Origin: Heterobilharzia americana
Lineage: Eukaryota; Platyhelminthes; Trematoda; Strigeidida; Schistosomatidae
Length of the DNA stretch: 64,000 bases
Assembly (NCBI GenBank): GCA_944470555.2
Contig: OX104127.1
Coordinates: forward strand, 157,765,276-157,829,275
Reading direction: 5' to 3'
The translations under genes and the position numbers were made by a program. This document shows, piece after piece, positions 1-10,734 of this stretch. Under the pieces are notes generated by a model. It was not told where the DNA came from. It saw only the letters and a list, made by a program, of their open reading frames with translations, and did no database searches. Position 1 is the stretch's first letter, and each line of letters begins with the position of its first letter.

Positions 1-200
1 TTTCGCCTCTCTGACTCTAGCGAGGAATAAGTTTAATTTAATTTTTTATATTTACTTTTTGCTTCGAAGTTTCTTTTAATGATTGGATTGGTTTTCTGGG
101 GTAAGGCTGCTAGCCCTATGCCCAACCTTCCGTTTTTATCCTGGCTTAAGACCGGCTAGTAACTAGTGAACTAGTTAATTAGGCGAGGTTCGACTCATAT
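1..200 (-). mobile_element. 5' region of an RTE-type retrotransposon (partial, runs off the window)
   Basis: This stretch matches 53312-53490 with scattered differences. There the same sequence lies directly upstream, on the minus strand, of an endonuclease reading frame of an RTE/SR2-type element. I therefore read it as the element's 5' untranslated region, with the body lying outside the window to the left. No reading frame is visible here. Confidence 0.5.
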
Positions 201-978
201 TAGCCGTAAACTACAGGTATCATACAACAAAACTAATTAAATAATGAACGATAAGTATGTAGCAGTAAGTAAAGCTAATCTATCGACAATGCATAAAAAG
301 ATTGCATGGCTTAAAATTGGGTAGTTGAGTGACATAGGCAAATTGATGCGGTTCCAGTACTTACGATAAATAGAATTGATAAACAAAACCTACTTCACAA
401 TTTATTTTATCCAGTTAACAAATAATCTGGCAGAAAATTGAAAATGTACAATAAAAATATACACTTGTATTTTGTATCTAGGGATAAAATATCCCCGAAA
501 AATGTAAATTCTATAAACTGTAGTCGGTTCATAAGAACATTTCAACTATAAATTCGTCACCGCACCCAACTCAACTATCCCAGTCTCAAATTAGGCTACT
601 CTTTAAACGATAACAATAAATTAACTGTAAGTAAGTAGAATTTCGACCTTATTTTCCATCATTACTCTCCTGCCGTCAATTCATCTTTCATATTGTTTTA
701 TTTTATAGTTTATATTCATGAATATTTACATAATACTTTAGAATTAATGAAAAACTAACTAGCCAACTAACTATTTGGTGAGTTTTGCATTTTCAATAAA
801 CTTTCGTATTGAGATCAGTAAAAAAAAAGGGGATATCAATCAAGTTAGGCATTGTTTCCATCTATCTATCTACGTATCTTGCCCTCATCAGTATTGGGTC
901 TATGATTATTCAAACAGACCATATTAAACGCTTGGCGACGTGGAAACAGTTGCTCTATTGTTTTATTTAGTCAAACTA
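201..978. other. Intergenic AT-rich DNA with no recognised feature
   Basis: I see no coding region and no recognisable mobile element. The segment ends where the similarity to the inverted arm A2 begins. Confidence 0.5.
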
Positions 979-1000
979 AGATAGTAATCCATCCTTTCTG

Positions 1001-1021
1001 TCTCTCTCTCTCTCTCTCTCT
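1001..1021. repeat. (TC)n microsatellite
   Basis: A pure TC tract just inside the outer edge of arm A1. The matching GA tract in arm A2 (about 34501-34520) is interrupted differently, so the locus has diverged between arms. Confidence 0.9.
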
Positions 1022-1075
1022 AACATATACTTTTGTTTTAGTCAATTCATTAAATTTTTGGCGGGTATTTAGAAC

Positions 1076-1312
1076 ATGACGGGGATTTTGATTGGTCAAC
1101 ATATAATTGATATACTACTAAATCTCTTCTACTTCCACATAAAGTTATATCATTCAACAGATGATTTACCTTCAAAGCTGAAAAAAGAAAAAGAAAAAAT
1201 TACTTCATTCTATTTATTTATTCATGTCTACAGAAAGTATTCAATGAATCTCTGTGGAATAAAATCAGTACACTTACTGACGCTAATACACAGACATAAA
1301 TTGATGTATTGA
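1076..1312 (+). CDS. Upstream ORF before receptor copy 1, possibly not translated
   Basis: An ATG-started 78-codon frame ends at 1312, two bases before the receptor ATG at 1315. It is also open in arm A2 (34210-34446) with a few substitutions, but the arms are too similar for that to prove selection. The product is rich in Ile, Leu, Lys and His and has no recognised domain. It could be a regulatory upstream ORF in the receptor transcript, part of the 5' leader, or chance. Confidence 0.25.
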   Translation: MTGILIGQHIIDILLNLFYFHIKLYHSTDDLPSKLKKEKEKITSFYLFIHVYRKYSMNLCGIKSVHLLTLIHRHKLMY

Positions 1313-1314
1313 AA

Positions 1315-2346
1315 ATGTTATATGTGGAACTACCACTTCGTATTATAATAACTGTAGAAGGATTTATTGGAACAATATTAAATTGTTTATCATTATTTAT
1401 TGTATTTAATACACGATTCGGTTCAAAATCGACTACAGTATTGTTAAGATTACAGCCAATCTATGATATGATTGCATGTTTTCTTTATGCAATGTATACA
1501 GCAACAGAGAATGGTAAACCTACACAAATTCTATTCTTAGATAAATTATTATGTTATTTATGGTCTAATAATATTGCTTATTGGTTAGGTGTTGTACTGA
1601 GTGTACATAATATTATCTGTATTTCAATTGATCGTTTCATTGCTGTTCTCTTTCCAATAATCTATAAAAGGCATCAATTATTAATTATAATAATATTTAT
1701 AATTTATCAATTATGTATGATTGGATTATTATTTGTACCAATTATCTTTTTTCGACTTTTTATCAGTGGTATATGTACTTATGTGACTGGACCAGCTGGG
1801 ATTGATTCACGTGTATACATTGCTTTCAGAGGGTATACATGGTTAATATTTCAGTATATACTTCCATTGATCATTATTATCACATGTCATATATTGATTG
1901 TGATCAAATTGAGTAGGCGACAACATCATTCTATAGCTTGTTTACCAGTTAGTGTCTTTTCAAGTGTTACTATTACAACTACTACCACTACTACTACTAC
2001 TACTAATAATAGTACTACTGCCACTACTAATCATGGTGTACAACGATATTCAGAGTCTGAATTAAATGATCATAAAAGACTAGTTGGATTAGTTATTATA
2101 ACTGCATTAATGTCTGGTCAACAGGCAATTCTTCATTCTTATGAATTTATACGCTATTTTTTAACAATGCTAAATATTGTCATTTTTAGTTATGGTACAG
2201 TTGGACAACAAATGGGACCATTTCTTATCTTATTAAGTAGTTGTATTAATCCATGTATAATAATTGCTACTACAGTATCATTACGTAGACAATTTTCAAG
2301 TTATTTACATAAAATATTGTCTAAAATTAATAAAAGAAAATGTTAG
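1315..2346 (+). CDS. Rhodopsin-like orphan GPCR, intronless, copy 1 (PROF1-like)
   Basis: A seven-pass membrane receptor of class A, encoded in one exon (343 residues). I start at the ATG at 1315, because the longer open frame begins with TTG at 1309. Visible landmarks are TM1 Asn23, TM2 Asp51, the TM3 disulfide Cys80 paired with Cys164 in loop 2, DRF at 106-108 instead of DRY, TM5 Pro184 and NPC at 322-324 instead of NPxxY. TM4 has no Trp and TM6 lacks CWxP, showing SGQQ at 267-270. The third cytoplasmic loop holds a run of ten Thr (221-230) followed by Asn/Ser/Thr-rich sequence. The short N-terminus has no sequon and the tail is basic. AATAAA signals lie at 2410 and 2503. Family knowledge suggests a flatworm-specific orphan group; the ligand is unknown. 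Copy 2 lies in arm A2. Confidence 0.85.
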   Translation: MLYVELPLRIIITVEGFIGTILNCLSLFIVFNTRFGSKSTTVLLRLQPIYDMIACFLYAMYTATENGKPTQILFLDKLLCYLWSNNIAYWLGVVLSVHNIICISIDRFIAVLFPIIYKRHQLLIIIIFIIYQLCMIGLLFVPIIFFRLFISGICTYVTGPAGIDSRVYIAFRGYTWLIFQYILPLIIIITCHILIVIKLSRRQHHSIACLPVSVFSSVTITTTTTTTTTTNNSTTATTNHGVQRYSESELNDHKRLVGLVIITALMSGQQAILHSYEFIRYFLTMLNIVIFSYGTVGQQMGPFLILLSSCINPCIIIATTVSLRRQFSSYLHKILSKINKRKC

Positions 2347-2409
2347 AAAAAAATTCATCATATAGTTTATATTACATATTGACAAATTTCAAAAAGAGTA
2401 TTTCGCGCC

Positions 2410-2508
2410 AATAAATGATGTTCAAGTGTTCAATGCATCGAAATACTTGTGTTTAAATGTATTCCGTTTGAAATTTAACTATTTATTATTATTATTATTG
2501 TAAATAAA
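2410..2508 (+). promoter_or_regulatory. Candidate polyadenylation signals of receptor copy 1
   Basis: Two AATAAA hexamers, at 2410-2415 and 2503-2508, follow the stop codon at 2344-2346 in AT-rich sequence. Either could end the transcript. Confidence 0.4.
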
Positions 2509-2869
2509 ATATTGTCTACTTTTCAACGGGATATAATTTGTTATTGAAAAGTGATTTTGTTATTTTAATATGGTCTAAGGTTACTTCAATGTACTTATAA
2601 AAGTCTATTCACTTGTTGTTTTATTTCTACTCAAATTCATAAACCAGTTAATTCTCTGGAAATTATTTAACTAACTATGAGTAGAATAGGTGATAAGCAA
2701 TACATATTTAGTCAGGTCAGGTATATTGTAAGAGGAATTCATTCAGAAAATGTGTACCAGTCTTAATATTATGCTGACTGACCTCACCTTAAACACACTG
2801 AAAGCAGAATTGATGTCAAGGAGACATTTATGAAGAGCTATATGATGTCTGATGACCACTGATATAATT

Positions 2870-4060
2870 TGGAGTAAAAGCTGGACACTGTGATCGATTG
2901 TAATTCCATTTTAGTCTATTTATTAGTAATGTCACATACTGTGAAGGAACATTATCATTTACTGGATTACGTTTTGGACACAATCTATTATCCATATTCA
3001 TATGAGGTAACTAACTCCACAACTTCGAGACAACGGTAGTAGAATTTTCCATATATCTGGGACAGGTGAACAATCATTGCTATTACTCCAGGTATTTGGT
3101 GTTGATTCGATAAACAAATATTTAGTCAGTTATCAATCCCCAAACCCGCACCCAAATATGTTAGTTTTTAACTCTGTCGCTCTATCCCATCCTACTGTGT
3201 GATTCTGTGTCATGGCATGCACAGCTATAGTCGAGCTCTTCTCTAAATTTTTTATCTTATTAGGATCTGCTAGTCTTGATTTGGATAAGATTTTGTGCTG
3301 TTATTCTAATCAACTCTAGTCGACTACTCTGACTAACCTATGCATTTGACCTGGCAATCATTGCAAAGGATTTTGTAAACCACATTGTTTTGCTTAATTG
3401 CATCAGTAGGATCTGTTCACCTGCAAACCTTGTTTCTGAGCGAGTTGGTTGGTTTAAATGCCACTTTAATCCCAACCAGCTCTGCTGAGAATTCCTCGTA
3501 ATCCTTCTGAGGTGCATTCCTTGTGTGGTAACACAGTAGAGGCTTTGAATTCTCTCTTAACCCTGTCGCCATTACCACCACCGTTAAAAGTGGAGTTGTC
3601 ATTATTAACACCTGTATTACTACCATTACTACTACTGCTAATATTTCTCTTTCGATTTCTTATGAATTTATTTAGAATTCTAGATGGGTGGTTATTGAGA
3701 TGCAGGTATTCTTGATGTGTCTAATTTCCTGTTGTGGATTTTACTGGTCTACTCATAAGCTTTTTCGCATTAACTAAGCCTACTTTAACTGAGATGGGGT
3801 GGTAGGATTTGAAGTGTAAGTAGGGATTCGAATGGGAAGGTTTCCTATAGACGACACTCATCTCTAAACTTCAGTCTTCTGTTTGTTTAATCTTACAATC
3901 CAAGATTGCAAGCTCACCTTCATCACTTTATAAGTCACAGGTGAATTCGATTGTATTCAATACTGGACATATATGTGCCAACAACCTATTGATGTGTTCC
4001 GATTTCAATACTGGAAACGTATCATGGTAAGTCAATATTTCGTCTGATTACTTATTGGAC
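2870..4060 (-). mobile_element. Penelope-like element remnant (A1 copy)
   Basis: Read on the minus strand, the region gives decayed PLE coding sequence: the C-terminal part of the reverse transcriptase, then a linker rich in Asn/Gly, then the start of a GIY-YIG endonuclease (a VVYKILC-type motif near 3370-3410). It ends in the terminal repeat, which includes the conserved GTCCGAAAC-like block near 2970. Compared with arm A2 it lacks the segment with the YVDD catalytic box; the junction is near 4030. Many stops and frameshifts are present, so it is a dead copy. Confidence 0.7.
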
Positions 4061-4960
4061 CTAACACCACTGCTAAGTATTTACACAACTTGTAAGTTGG
4101 AGTGTTTCTCAAATCTACTGTAGGCCTGATGGGATAACCTTAGTAATACCACACATTCTACTGGGATTATTAGTTATCGGTATTAAATTAAACCACACTC
4201 ATTGAAATCTATCTGTTATACAGTTAACGAGGTCATAGCAGTCAGCTTTACTGTAATTATTGATCTAACGCTTTACCACCTTAAAAAAGATTTCGTTTAA
4301 CCAGTGATACGGTAAAATGTTCATGTTAAGTATTGTACTCTCAGAGTAAAATCCTTCTAATGAGCTTTGGGAACATCAAATTGAGGAATTATTCAACCGG
4401 ATGGTTTTAATTATTCAAACAGCTCTACACTGATGATTGATTAATTCATCTCTTTCATCTTCTTCAAGACTTTTTGTCAACGTTCATTCTGTTCGTTTGT
4501 TCAGTTCAGTTCAATTCATCTACTAGCACAGATGGCAGTTAATCAGAATAATCACTGGGATTCACGAGAACTATGTCAGAGTCGTTGTCAGGAGAAATCA
4601 ACAAAACTTCATTGTTATTTAAAGGTTCATTTAGATGAAATTATTCTTCTTTGGACAATACCCTCCTAGTATTTGGTTTTTTCACTTATATACTCAAGGC
4701 AACAGTTGAAAATCGTCAGTTTAATTTAATGATATAATTTGTATGGAACCTAATTTACTAAGTATTTAAGCGATTAACAGTAATTAATTAGATAAAATAC
4801 TCAACCTTTAGGAATGATGCTCCAATTATTCGTTTGAAAGCACTGAAATTCTAAGAATTATACCTTACTCAATCCTTGAGAATACACCAGAGTAAGTTTT
4901 AGTCAGAACAAAATTATCAAGGAAATTCGCCGAGAACTCATTTCACCAGCATTGATATTT
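4061..4960. other. Arm A1 DNA without recognised feature
   Basis: AT-rich sequence with no long reading frame. It is conserved in arm A2 (about 30190-31100) only because the whole arm is duplicated. Confidence 0.4.
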
Positions 4961-4984
4961 TGATAATGGTTGATAATTGAAGAT

Positions 4985-5240
4985 GAAATGAAAGTCAGCC
5001 TCCGGGTTAGCGGGTCACTGATTCACCAACTGAACTACAAAGCCATATCTATTTCAAGTAGTCTTAATAATAAGATAATTTACTTAGTGATGGAATCTGG
5101 AAAGTGCATTTTATCGTATGCAGGACTTGTCCACTGGGTAAACTTGCACCACAGCAAGTGATTTTGTACCGGCTGGTGAGTTACAAGTAGCACGAAACGC
5201 GTGCCTTGGATTCCCCTGCTGGTCACAACCAAGTAGATCA
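4985..5240 (+). mobile_element. Decayed Sm-alpha-like SINE with inactive hammerhead motif (A1)
   Basis: A hammerhead-like block occupies about 5165-5215. It has a core of CTGGTGA at 5173-5179 in place of CTGANGA, and a GAAA at 5194-5197. The A-to-G change in the core is expected to abolish cleavage. A tRNA-like A-box lies on the opposite strand near 5010-5045, so two fragments may be joined here. The same locus is at 29945-30215 in arm A2. Confidence 0.5.
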
Positions 5241-5379
5241 GCCTTATAAATATTCAGACAATTGTGAAGCATCTGTACAGTAAGTTGTCTACCAACAGAG
5301 GTCGATCTGGTACATCAAAGAATAATTACAAGTAATCAAGAAGTGGTAATAACTTACATCAGTTAGAGGACCACTGAAA

Positions 5380-5790
5380 CCTGGGAGCACTGGACAACCA
5401 GCTGTTCCATCCTAGTATGGGACTCCTCATCTCAAAAATATATTACTGTGTAGTGCTCATTACTGACTTGCTTCTTGATGGATATCACGAAGTTCTAATG
5501 AGAAGGTGTGACCTGTGGGATCAACTATTTGGAAGGGAAGTGGATGCCATCTGAAGACCTTGAATGATAGTCACGCTATATCGTGAATTGATAGAAGTTG
5601 GCAACTGTGAACTAATGAAACGTGAAGGTCCTGAGTTCAGTCCGTAACCAGGTAGTGAGTGCTTACTGCTGGGGAGTCGCATACTAGGATGGAACATCTG
5701 GCTGTCCAGTGCTTCTAGGTTTTCAGTGGTTCCCAAACTGATGTCAGTCCATGATGAATACTACTCCCAAGTTAAAAATCTCCATTAATC
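5380..5790 (+). mobile_element. tRNA-derived SINE copies, partial and rearranged (A1)
   Basis: From 5521 on, the sequence follows the hammerhead SINE family seen intact at 41795-42200: a central 'gctatatcgtga' block, a B-box-like region, the ribozyme region (5660-5720) and the 3' end 'ATGTCAGTCcATGATGAATA'. The core reads CTGGGGA, so it is mutated. A reverse-oriented fragment of the same family lies at 5380-5450. The matching SINE in A2 is at 29400-29650. Confidence 0.6.
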
Positions 5791-5904
5791 TCTAAAACAC
5801 TTTGGTATCTGTTATTTTTGTACCACATACTTACAATAAGTTCATATTCTTCATGTATTGGCATTTATGACAAATGCGACCTCTATTTACCTCTGTCTAA
5901 AATA

Positions 5905-5925
5905 TAACACACACACACACACGTA
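5905..5925. repeat. (AC)n microsatellite
   Basis: The CA tract here is shorter than its counterpart in arm A2 (about 29228-29262), which is also interrupted. This is a length difference between the arms. Confidence 0.85.
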
Positions 5926-5995
5926 CTCTCATACAGGCTTACATTCATGAATCGTACGTATCACTGCACGACGGTGTGAAGGATTAATAACCCTA

Positions 5996-6241
5996 TTGAA
6001 AAACAATCATAATCCAGACACGATTGGACAACGAGATGAGCTTTACGATTTTCGACCTGTTATATATTTTATCTATGATAATGTAGATTTTAATAATCTT
6101 CCTTATAAAGCTTGGACCAGACTTCCATTCAAAACCCTAAAATTTCTTATTTTAAAGACGCTAAGATGTATCCAAGTATATAACTTATGTTTGATGTCAA
6201 CTTTCAGTAGACGCCCAATATTTTTAAAACTATACGTTTAA
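5996..6241 (+). CDS. Short open frame of unknown nature, present in both A arms
   Basis: An 81-codon open stretch begins at a non-ATG codon and sits between SINE copies. It has aromatic-rich sequence (RPVIYFIYDN and similar) but no domain that I recognise. The copy in arm A2 (28910-29155) stays open with a few substitutions, several of which change the residue. It could be an old exon fragment or chance. I assign no function. Confidence 0.15.
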   Translation: MKNNHNPDTIGQRDELYDFRPVIYFIYDNVDFNNLPYKAWTRLPFKTLKFLILKTLRCIQVYNLCLMSTFSRRPIFLKLYV

Positions 6242-6379
6242 GTCTTTACAAGGATTGAAATAGACTGATGATTTGTTGATCTGATTGATTATTTAAGACA
6301 GTCTTATTTCGATAGATTGAATTCAATGTAATGCGGTGGTAACTACGAAGCACAACTGAACCATTTGAGTAGTTAGATA

Positions 6380-6665
6380 CCACTCAGGCTGATCTGTAGT
6401 ATTTCACTAGCCATAACTAAGTGATCTAACCACCGGATAGCCGTTTTCGAGGAGGTTGTGGGGATTAAGAAATATTTAAAGCTGGTATTTATCCTCAATT
6501 GACATCAGTTGGAGGAACAATCGAAACCTGGGAGCACTGGACAGCTGTTTCTTCCTAGTATGGGACTCTTCAGCAGTGTGCATCCACGACCACACCAGGG
6601 ATTGAACCAGCGACCTTCGGGTTCCGTGGCAAGCACGTTACCATTGAGCCACAACCTCCTCGAAA
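6380..6665 (-). mobile_element. tRNA-derived hammerhead SINE (A1 copy)
   Basis: Minus-strand copy. It shows an A-box region near 6640-6655, a B-box near 6600-6615 and a ribozyme block at about 6525-6590 with core CTGAAGA and an intact GAAA. Stem II is weakened to three pairs. The 3' end lies toward 6505. Arm A2 holds the counterpart at 28490-28690. The A1 locus lost about 405 bases just beyond 6690 relative to A2. Confidence 0.65.
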
Positions 6666-7080
6666 TTCAATTGAACTGTTGCTTATTGGTGACCAATGGG
6701 TTTTGTTATACTACTCATCAGAAATTAATCCCTTTCTTTCTACTAAATTATCATATTATATATAGTCCTGAATATCAAATGAAGACGGTTTTCCAGTTTC
6801 ACAGATCATATATCATTCTGAGATCTTTCTATGAATCAACAAAAGCATAGTGTACTGGGGAGAACAAGTATAATTTTGAAATAGGCTTATCCCATTATTT
6901 TTGTCATAGTAAACTTGATTACTTCACACACGAAGACACACATACACATACACCAGACGTATTTGATGCAAGATATCCTATAAATTAAAAAGGTACACTT
7001 TGTCCTCATTCAGTTGAGTAGTCATGCTTAAACAAAAAAACACGGTTGGTATACTTTAGTTTCAATGTTATAGTTTGTGA
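6666..7080. other. Arm A1 DNA without recognised feature
   Basis: AT-rich sequence with a small CA-rich patch near 6930-6950. An open stretch near 6690-6850 has no recognisable product. Confidence 0.4.
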
Positions 7081-7150
7081 AGAGACAGATACTTCCGGCT
7101 GACGAGTTCCAAGTAGGGTGAAAAGAGCCTCCTTGATTCCACTGCTAGAT
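7080..7150 (+). ncRNA. Decayed Sm-alpha-like hammerhead motif (A1)
   Basis: The core CTGACGA (7099-7105) and GAAA (7120-7123) are kept. The stem II strands between them pair mainly through G-U wobbles, and the cleavage-side sequence differs from active copies. It is probably inactive or weak. The mirror copy is near 27600-27650. Confidence 0.45.
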
Positions 7151-7779
7151 AGTAACCATCAGTAATATCATTGTTGACTTCCAGTTGATAGTTGGCGTTT
7201 ATGGAATTAGTAAGTAAGCCTTACTCAAGTGATTATCAGTAAGTTAAATCAACCACCTTCCAGATAACTGAAATAACAGCATTATTTCTCAAGTAAAGAA
7301 GTGAACAGAATGTACTGACATCACATGATATTCATCTTGGTGACTAGTATTGAAATCCAGGAAACGCATTTCGTCATCAGTTGGATTAACTCCTATCCCA
7401 CTGCATCTCAAACTCAGTACTCAACACTTCAAACATCAAAGAGTTACCCCCCGGGAGTCCACTAAGGCTCGAGAACCAACTACTGTGGATTGGATATCAT
7501 TTGTTGTTTAACGATACTTGTAGGTTCAGAACTGGATAAAATTGCTTGATCTCTGTTGGATTAATTCTGTTGTATTGAAAGACCTGAAATCTGTTTCATT
7601 AAATAAGCGAAATTATCGCATACTTCTCAACAGATGATTAACATTACAAGCTGACAGTACACAATTGACTGTGACTGACATTAATAGAGAAGATAGTCTG
7701 AATGGTGTGTTACGAGTGAAAAGCTTCAAAATAGTTATCAGTTATCGTATATAATGGCTGACACACTAAAATCAGATTG

Positions 7780-10195
7780 ACTTCATCTCAATCTCAAGAA
7801 AGTGGAGACGCTGCCTACTTGACACATGATCAAGGAGGAGAGCAGATGTAGGCTCAGACCATTATCTAGTGCAAGGAACCTTCGAAATCAAGTTGAAAAC
7901 CTTCGGGGAGGTTGGTGATAGACCACAGTTCAAGTTGAACACTCAGAAACTGAAGGAAGAAACTACAAAGAAAATCTTCACGTCAGCCATCAAGACAAAA
8001 TGGGAGATATCGAGGAGCATCCCTGAAGAAACCTGTGTGGATGAACAGTGGAAGTCTTTGAAAGAAATGTGGAAAGAAACCTACACAACCGTATTAGGAA
8101 GGAAGAAGAAAGAAGACAAGGAATGGATGTCGATGGATACATGGAAGCTGATAGAGGAGAGGAAGATGGTGAAACAGAAGATAAACCAGTACAAGGATGC
8201 ACAACGACAAAAGGAATTGAGTACAATGTATAAAACACTGGACAAAGAAGTGAAGAAGAGTGAGTGGAAAGACAAAAGATACTTCTAAGACACACTTACA
8301 AGTGAAGCAGAACAGGCTGCAGGTAAGAGAGACCTGATGACATTCTATCAAATAACCAGGCTACTGCTTTCTGGGAGGGAATAGATAAACACAGATAGAA
8401 CCAATAAAAGATGAAGGAAAGCTAGTTACCAAAGAGAGGAAAGAAAGGAAACGATGGGCTGACCACTTCAAAGAGCTCTTGAATTGACCACCATCTGAAC
8501 TTCGCCAAAAATACCACCTGCAACTGCAGAACTACCAGCGAACCCAAGCCCTTCGACGAAGGTCGAAGTCCTGAACACCATAAAGTTAATGAAATGCCGG
8601 AAAGCAGCAAGACCAGATGGGATCCCGCCAGAAGCACTGAGAACAGACGAAGGAATAACAGCAGACAAACTCACACCATTATTACAGAAGGTGTGGAAGG
8701 AAGGGCGACTGTAAGAAGGGCTACCTTGCCAAACCCCAAAGAAGGGCGACAGAAGTCTTTGCAAGAACTGGCGTGGTACCACCCCCCTGTCCACCCCAAA
8801 CAAAAATTTTCTCCCTCATCATCCTGGAGAGACTAAAAGATACTCTGGATTCAAAACTACGGCCGGAACAGGCTGGCTGTATTCAGGAAGAACAAATCAT
8901 GTACGGATCGAATTGCAACACTCCGCATCATCATAGAGCAGAGTATAGAACGGCAATCCACTCTACCTGTACCTCAACTTCATCAATTATGAAAAGGCAT
9001 TCGATCGAGGCGCCGACCGAGAAGCAATTCGGAAACTACTTCAACATTACGGAGTACCACAAACATTTATCAGCCTCACTCAACAGTTATATGGAGACGT
9101 TACATGCCAAGTGATTCAAAATGGAAAATTCAGTGACACTTTTGAAGTGAAGACAGGAATAAGACAAGGTTGCCACCTACTATCACCGATCATATTCCTG
9201 ATTGTGGTTTATTGGACAGAACTGGATCATGTAAGAAATTATGAGGAGTAAGAAGATGGACATATGCTGTTTCACCAGTGAAAAGAAACCACACGATTTG
9301 GATTTCGCCAACGATGATGATTTAAAAGAGATTTACAGGCAAAATCCAACAATTTGACAGAAGAGACAGAGCAGTGAAGATAGGACTTCCTCCAGGTGAA
9401 CGTAGAGAAGACAGAGGTGATGAAGATACCCAACAAACAACAACAAGCATCAATCACCATGAAGAGGGAAAATGTAGAAGAAGTTGTCTCTTCCACCCAC
9501 CTTCCTACCTAGGCAGACAGACAGGCAGGCTGCGTCGTTTCAACTACAAGTGACATAGATGAGGATGTCGAAATCATTGTGGGAAATACAGCAAGACAGG
9601 CCTTCCTTCATTAATCTGGAATAATCAGTGTGGGGATCTACTGCACTGCAGTGCACTTCACTTCACTCAGCATAAAGCGTGAACAACATCCGAATTTTCA
9701 ACACTAATTCAGTCAAGTCACTCAGTGCATCTATGTGATGGTTGAGAGACTTGACGCGTTACGAAAAGCATTTCCAACAAACTACAGACATTTATCAACA
9801 GCTTCTGCATTCTCTCACTCCATACTGAAGAAGAGGTGAGAATGCCAGGAAGAATAGGTAACAAGGAACTGTGGCATCGCAACGAACCAACGAAGCAACA
9901 ACCTATTTTCCAACAAATATGCAGAAGAAGCGAGTGGAGATGGCTTGGAATTAGATTCGGTATAGACTGAGAAGAGGGTTTTGGAACATCACGCATCTGG
10001 CGAGGCCAGGTCAGGTCAGTCTGTCGAGTGGAACTCAAAGGAGGAACGACGAGTTTGTCGTCCGAAGGTGGGTGATATGTATGAGATTGTGTGAGGAATA
10101 AATGAAAGCATGTGGGCAATCATGGAGCTGGGTTGAAAAGATTGGAGAGAACAGAGTGAAATGGTGAGGTGCCAGTGAAGTCCTTTGTCCCACTA
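7780..10195 (+). mobile_element. RTE/SR2-type non-LTR retrotransposon, 5'-truncated and decayed (A1 and beyond)
   Basis: Translation in shifting frames gives, in order: the end of an AP-type endonuclease (SDHYLV at 7854-7871), a Lys/Glu-rich linker open at 7869-8288, and reverse transcriptase blocks including KAARPDGIPPEAL (about 8600), a DFEKAFD-like box near 8990, GIRQGC near 9156-9176 and a degenerate catalytic box FANDDD near 9300. The C-terminal domain and a tail near 10195 follow. Many frameshifts and stops make it inactive. The inner end of arm A1 cuts it at about 9941, so the last 250 bases are outside the inverted repeat. Confidence 0.8.
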
Positions 10196-10734
10196 CGATC
10201 TCATGAGACAAATTTTATTAATAATCAATCAAGTGGACACTCAATATTCACATTTCACATCTATAAACAATTTCCAATCTGTCATACTCCTTGCCTTCCT
10301 CCTTATTTCCACTGTATAAACGATAACTGGACAACTACTGTCCATTCTTGATTGCAGCTTTTTAACGCTAACTGGCCTAATGTGATACAGTTATACCCTA
10401 TTGTTTAATAATAGACTTTTATATGTTCATGACATTCATAAGTACGATTGTACAGTATTAGAAAATGATATCGTGGGAAAGGGAAATTTTCTCTGCTGAA
10501 TTATATAAACTACTCTCAGTTTTGTTTTCTGTGATATTAGTATTAATGTAGCCAATCACTTAACGAGTATACGTCCTTCATGCCCAAAGTGTATCGAGAG
10601 AAACAAAGCATAAGTACATTATTGATTTTTCTTTTAGTAAATCTGATTGTCTGACCTCTGTCATCAGATGGGTGTCTGTGTCAATGCCTCCATATTCTAT
10701 GACTATTCATAATATAGTTTACTCGGTGGCTTAC
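10196..10734. other. Intergenic DNA with no recognised feature
   Basis: AT-rich spacer between a retrotransposon tail and a SINE. I see no gene or repeat structure. Confidence 0.4.

Larger units (their letters stand above)
979..9941 (+). repeat. Large inverted repeat A, left arm (A1)
   Basis: The arm matches the reverse complement of 24767-34552 nearly throughout. Paired positions sum to about 35520 near the receptor, about 35151 near 6000, and about 34746 to 34708 toward the inner end. The two shifts reflect segments of about 365 and about 405 bases that A1 lacks. Scattered substitutions and microsatellite length changes separate the arms, so they are close but not identical. The outer edge lies beside a (TC)n tract and the inner edge lies inside RTE sequence. 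The spacer between the arms is about 14.8 kb. Confidence 0.92.

Noticed and set aside
1309..1314. Receptor copy 1 starting at 1309
   Set aside because: That codon is TTG; the first ATG in frame is at 1315. The same applies to 34213 (use 34207) and 39063 (a GTG; use 39078).
5165..5215. Active hammerhead in arm A1
   Set aside because: The core reads CTGGTGA, a change at an invariant position. The copy at 7099 keeps the core but lacks a proper stem II.
7990..8295. Minus-strand open frames opposite the RTE linker
   Set aside because: They are shadows of the plus-strand retrotransposon coding sequence, rich in Ser/Phe/Leu as expected for antisense of Lys/Glu-rich codons.
9718..10119. 133-codon minus-strand frame
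   Set aside because: It is antisense to the RTE C-terminal region and has no family resemblance of its own.
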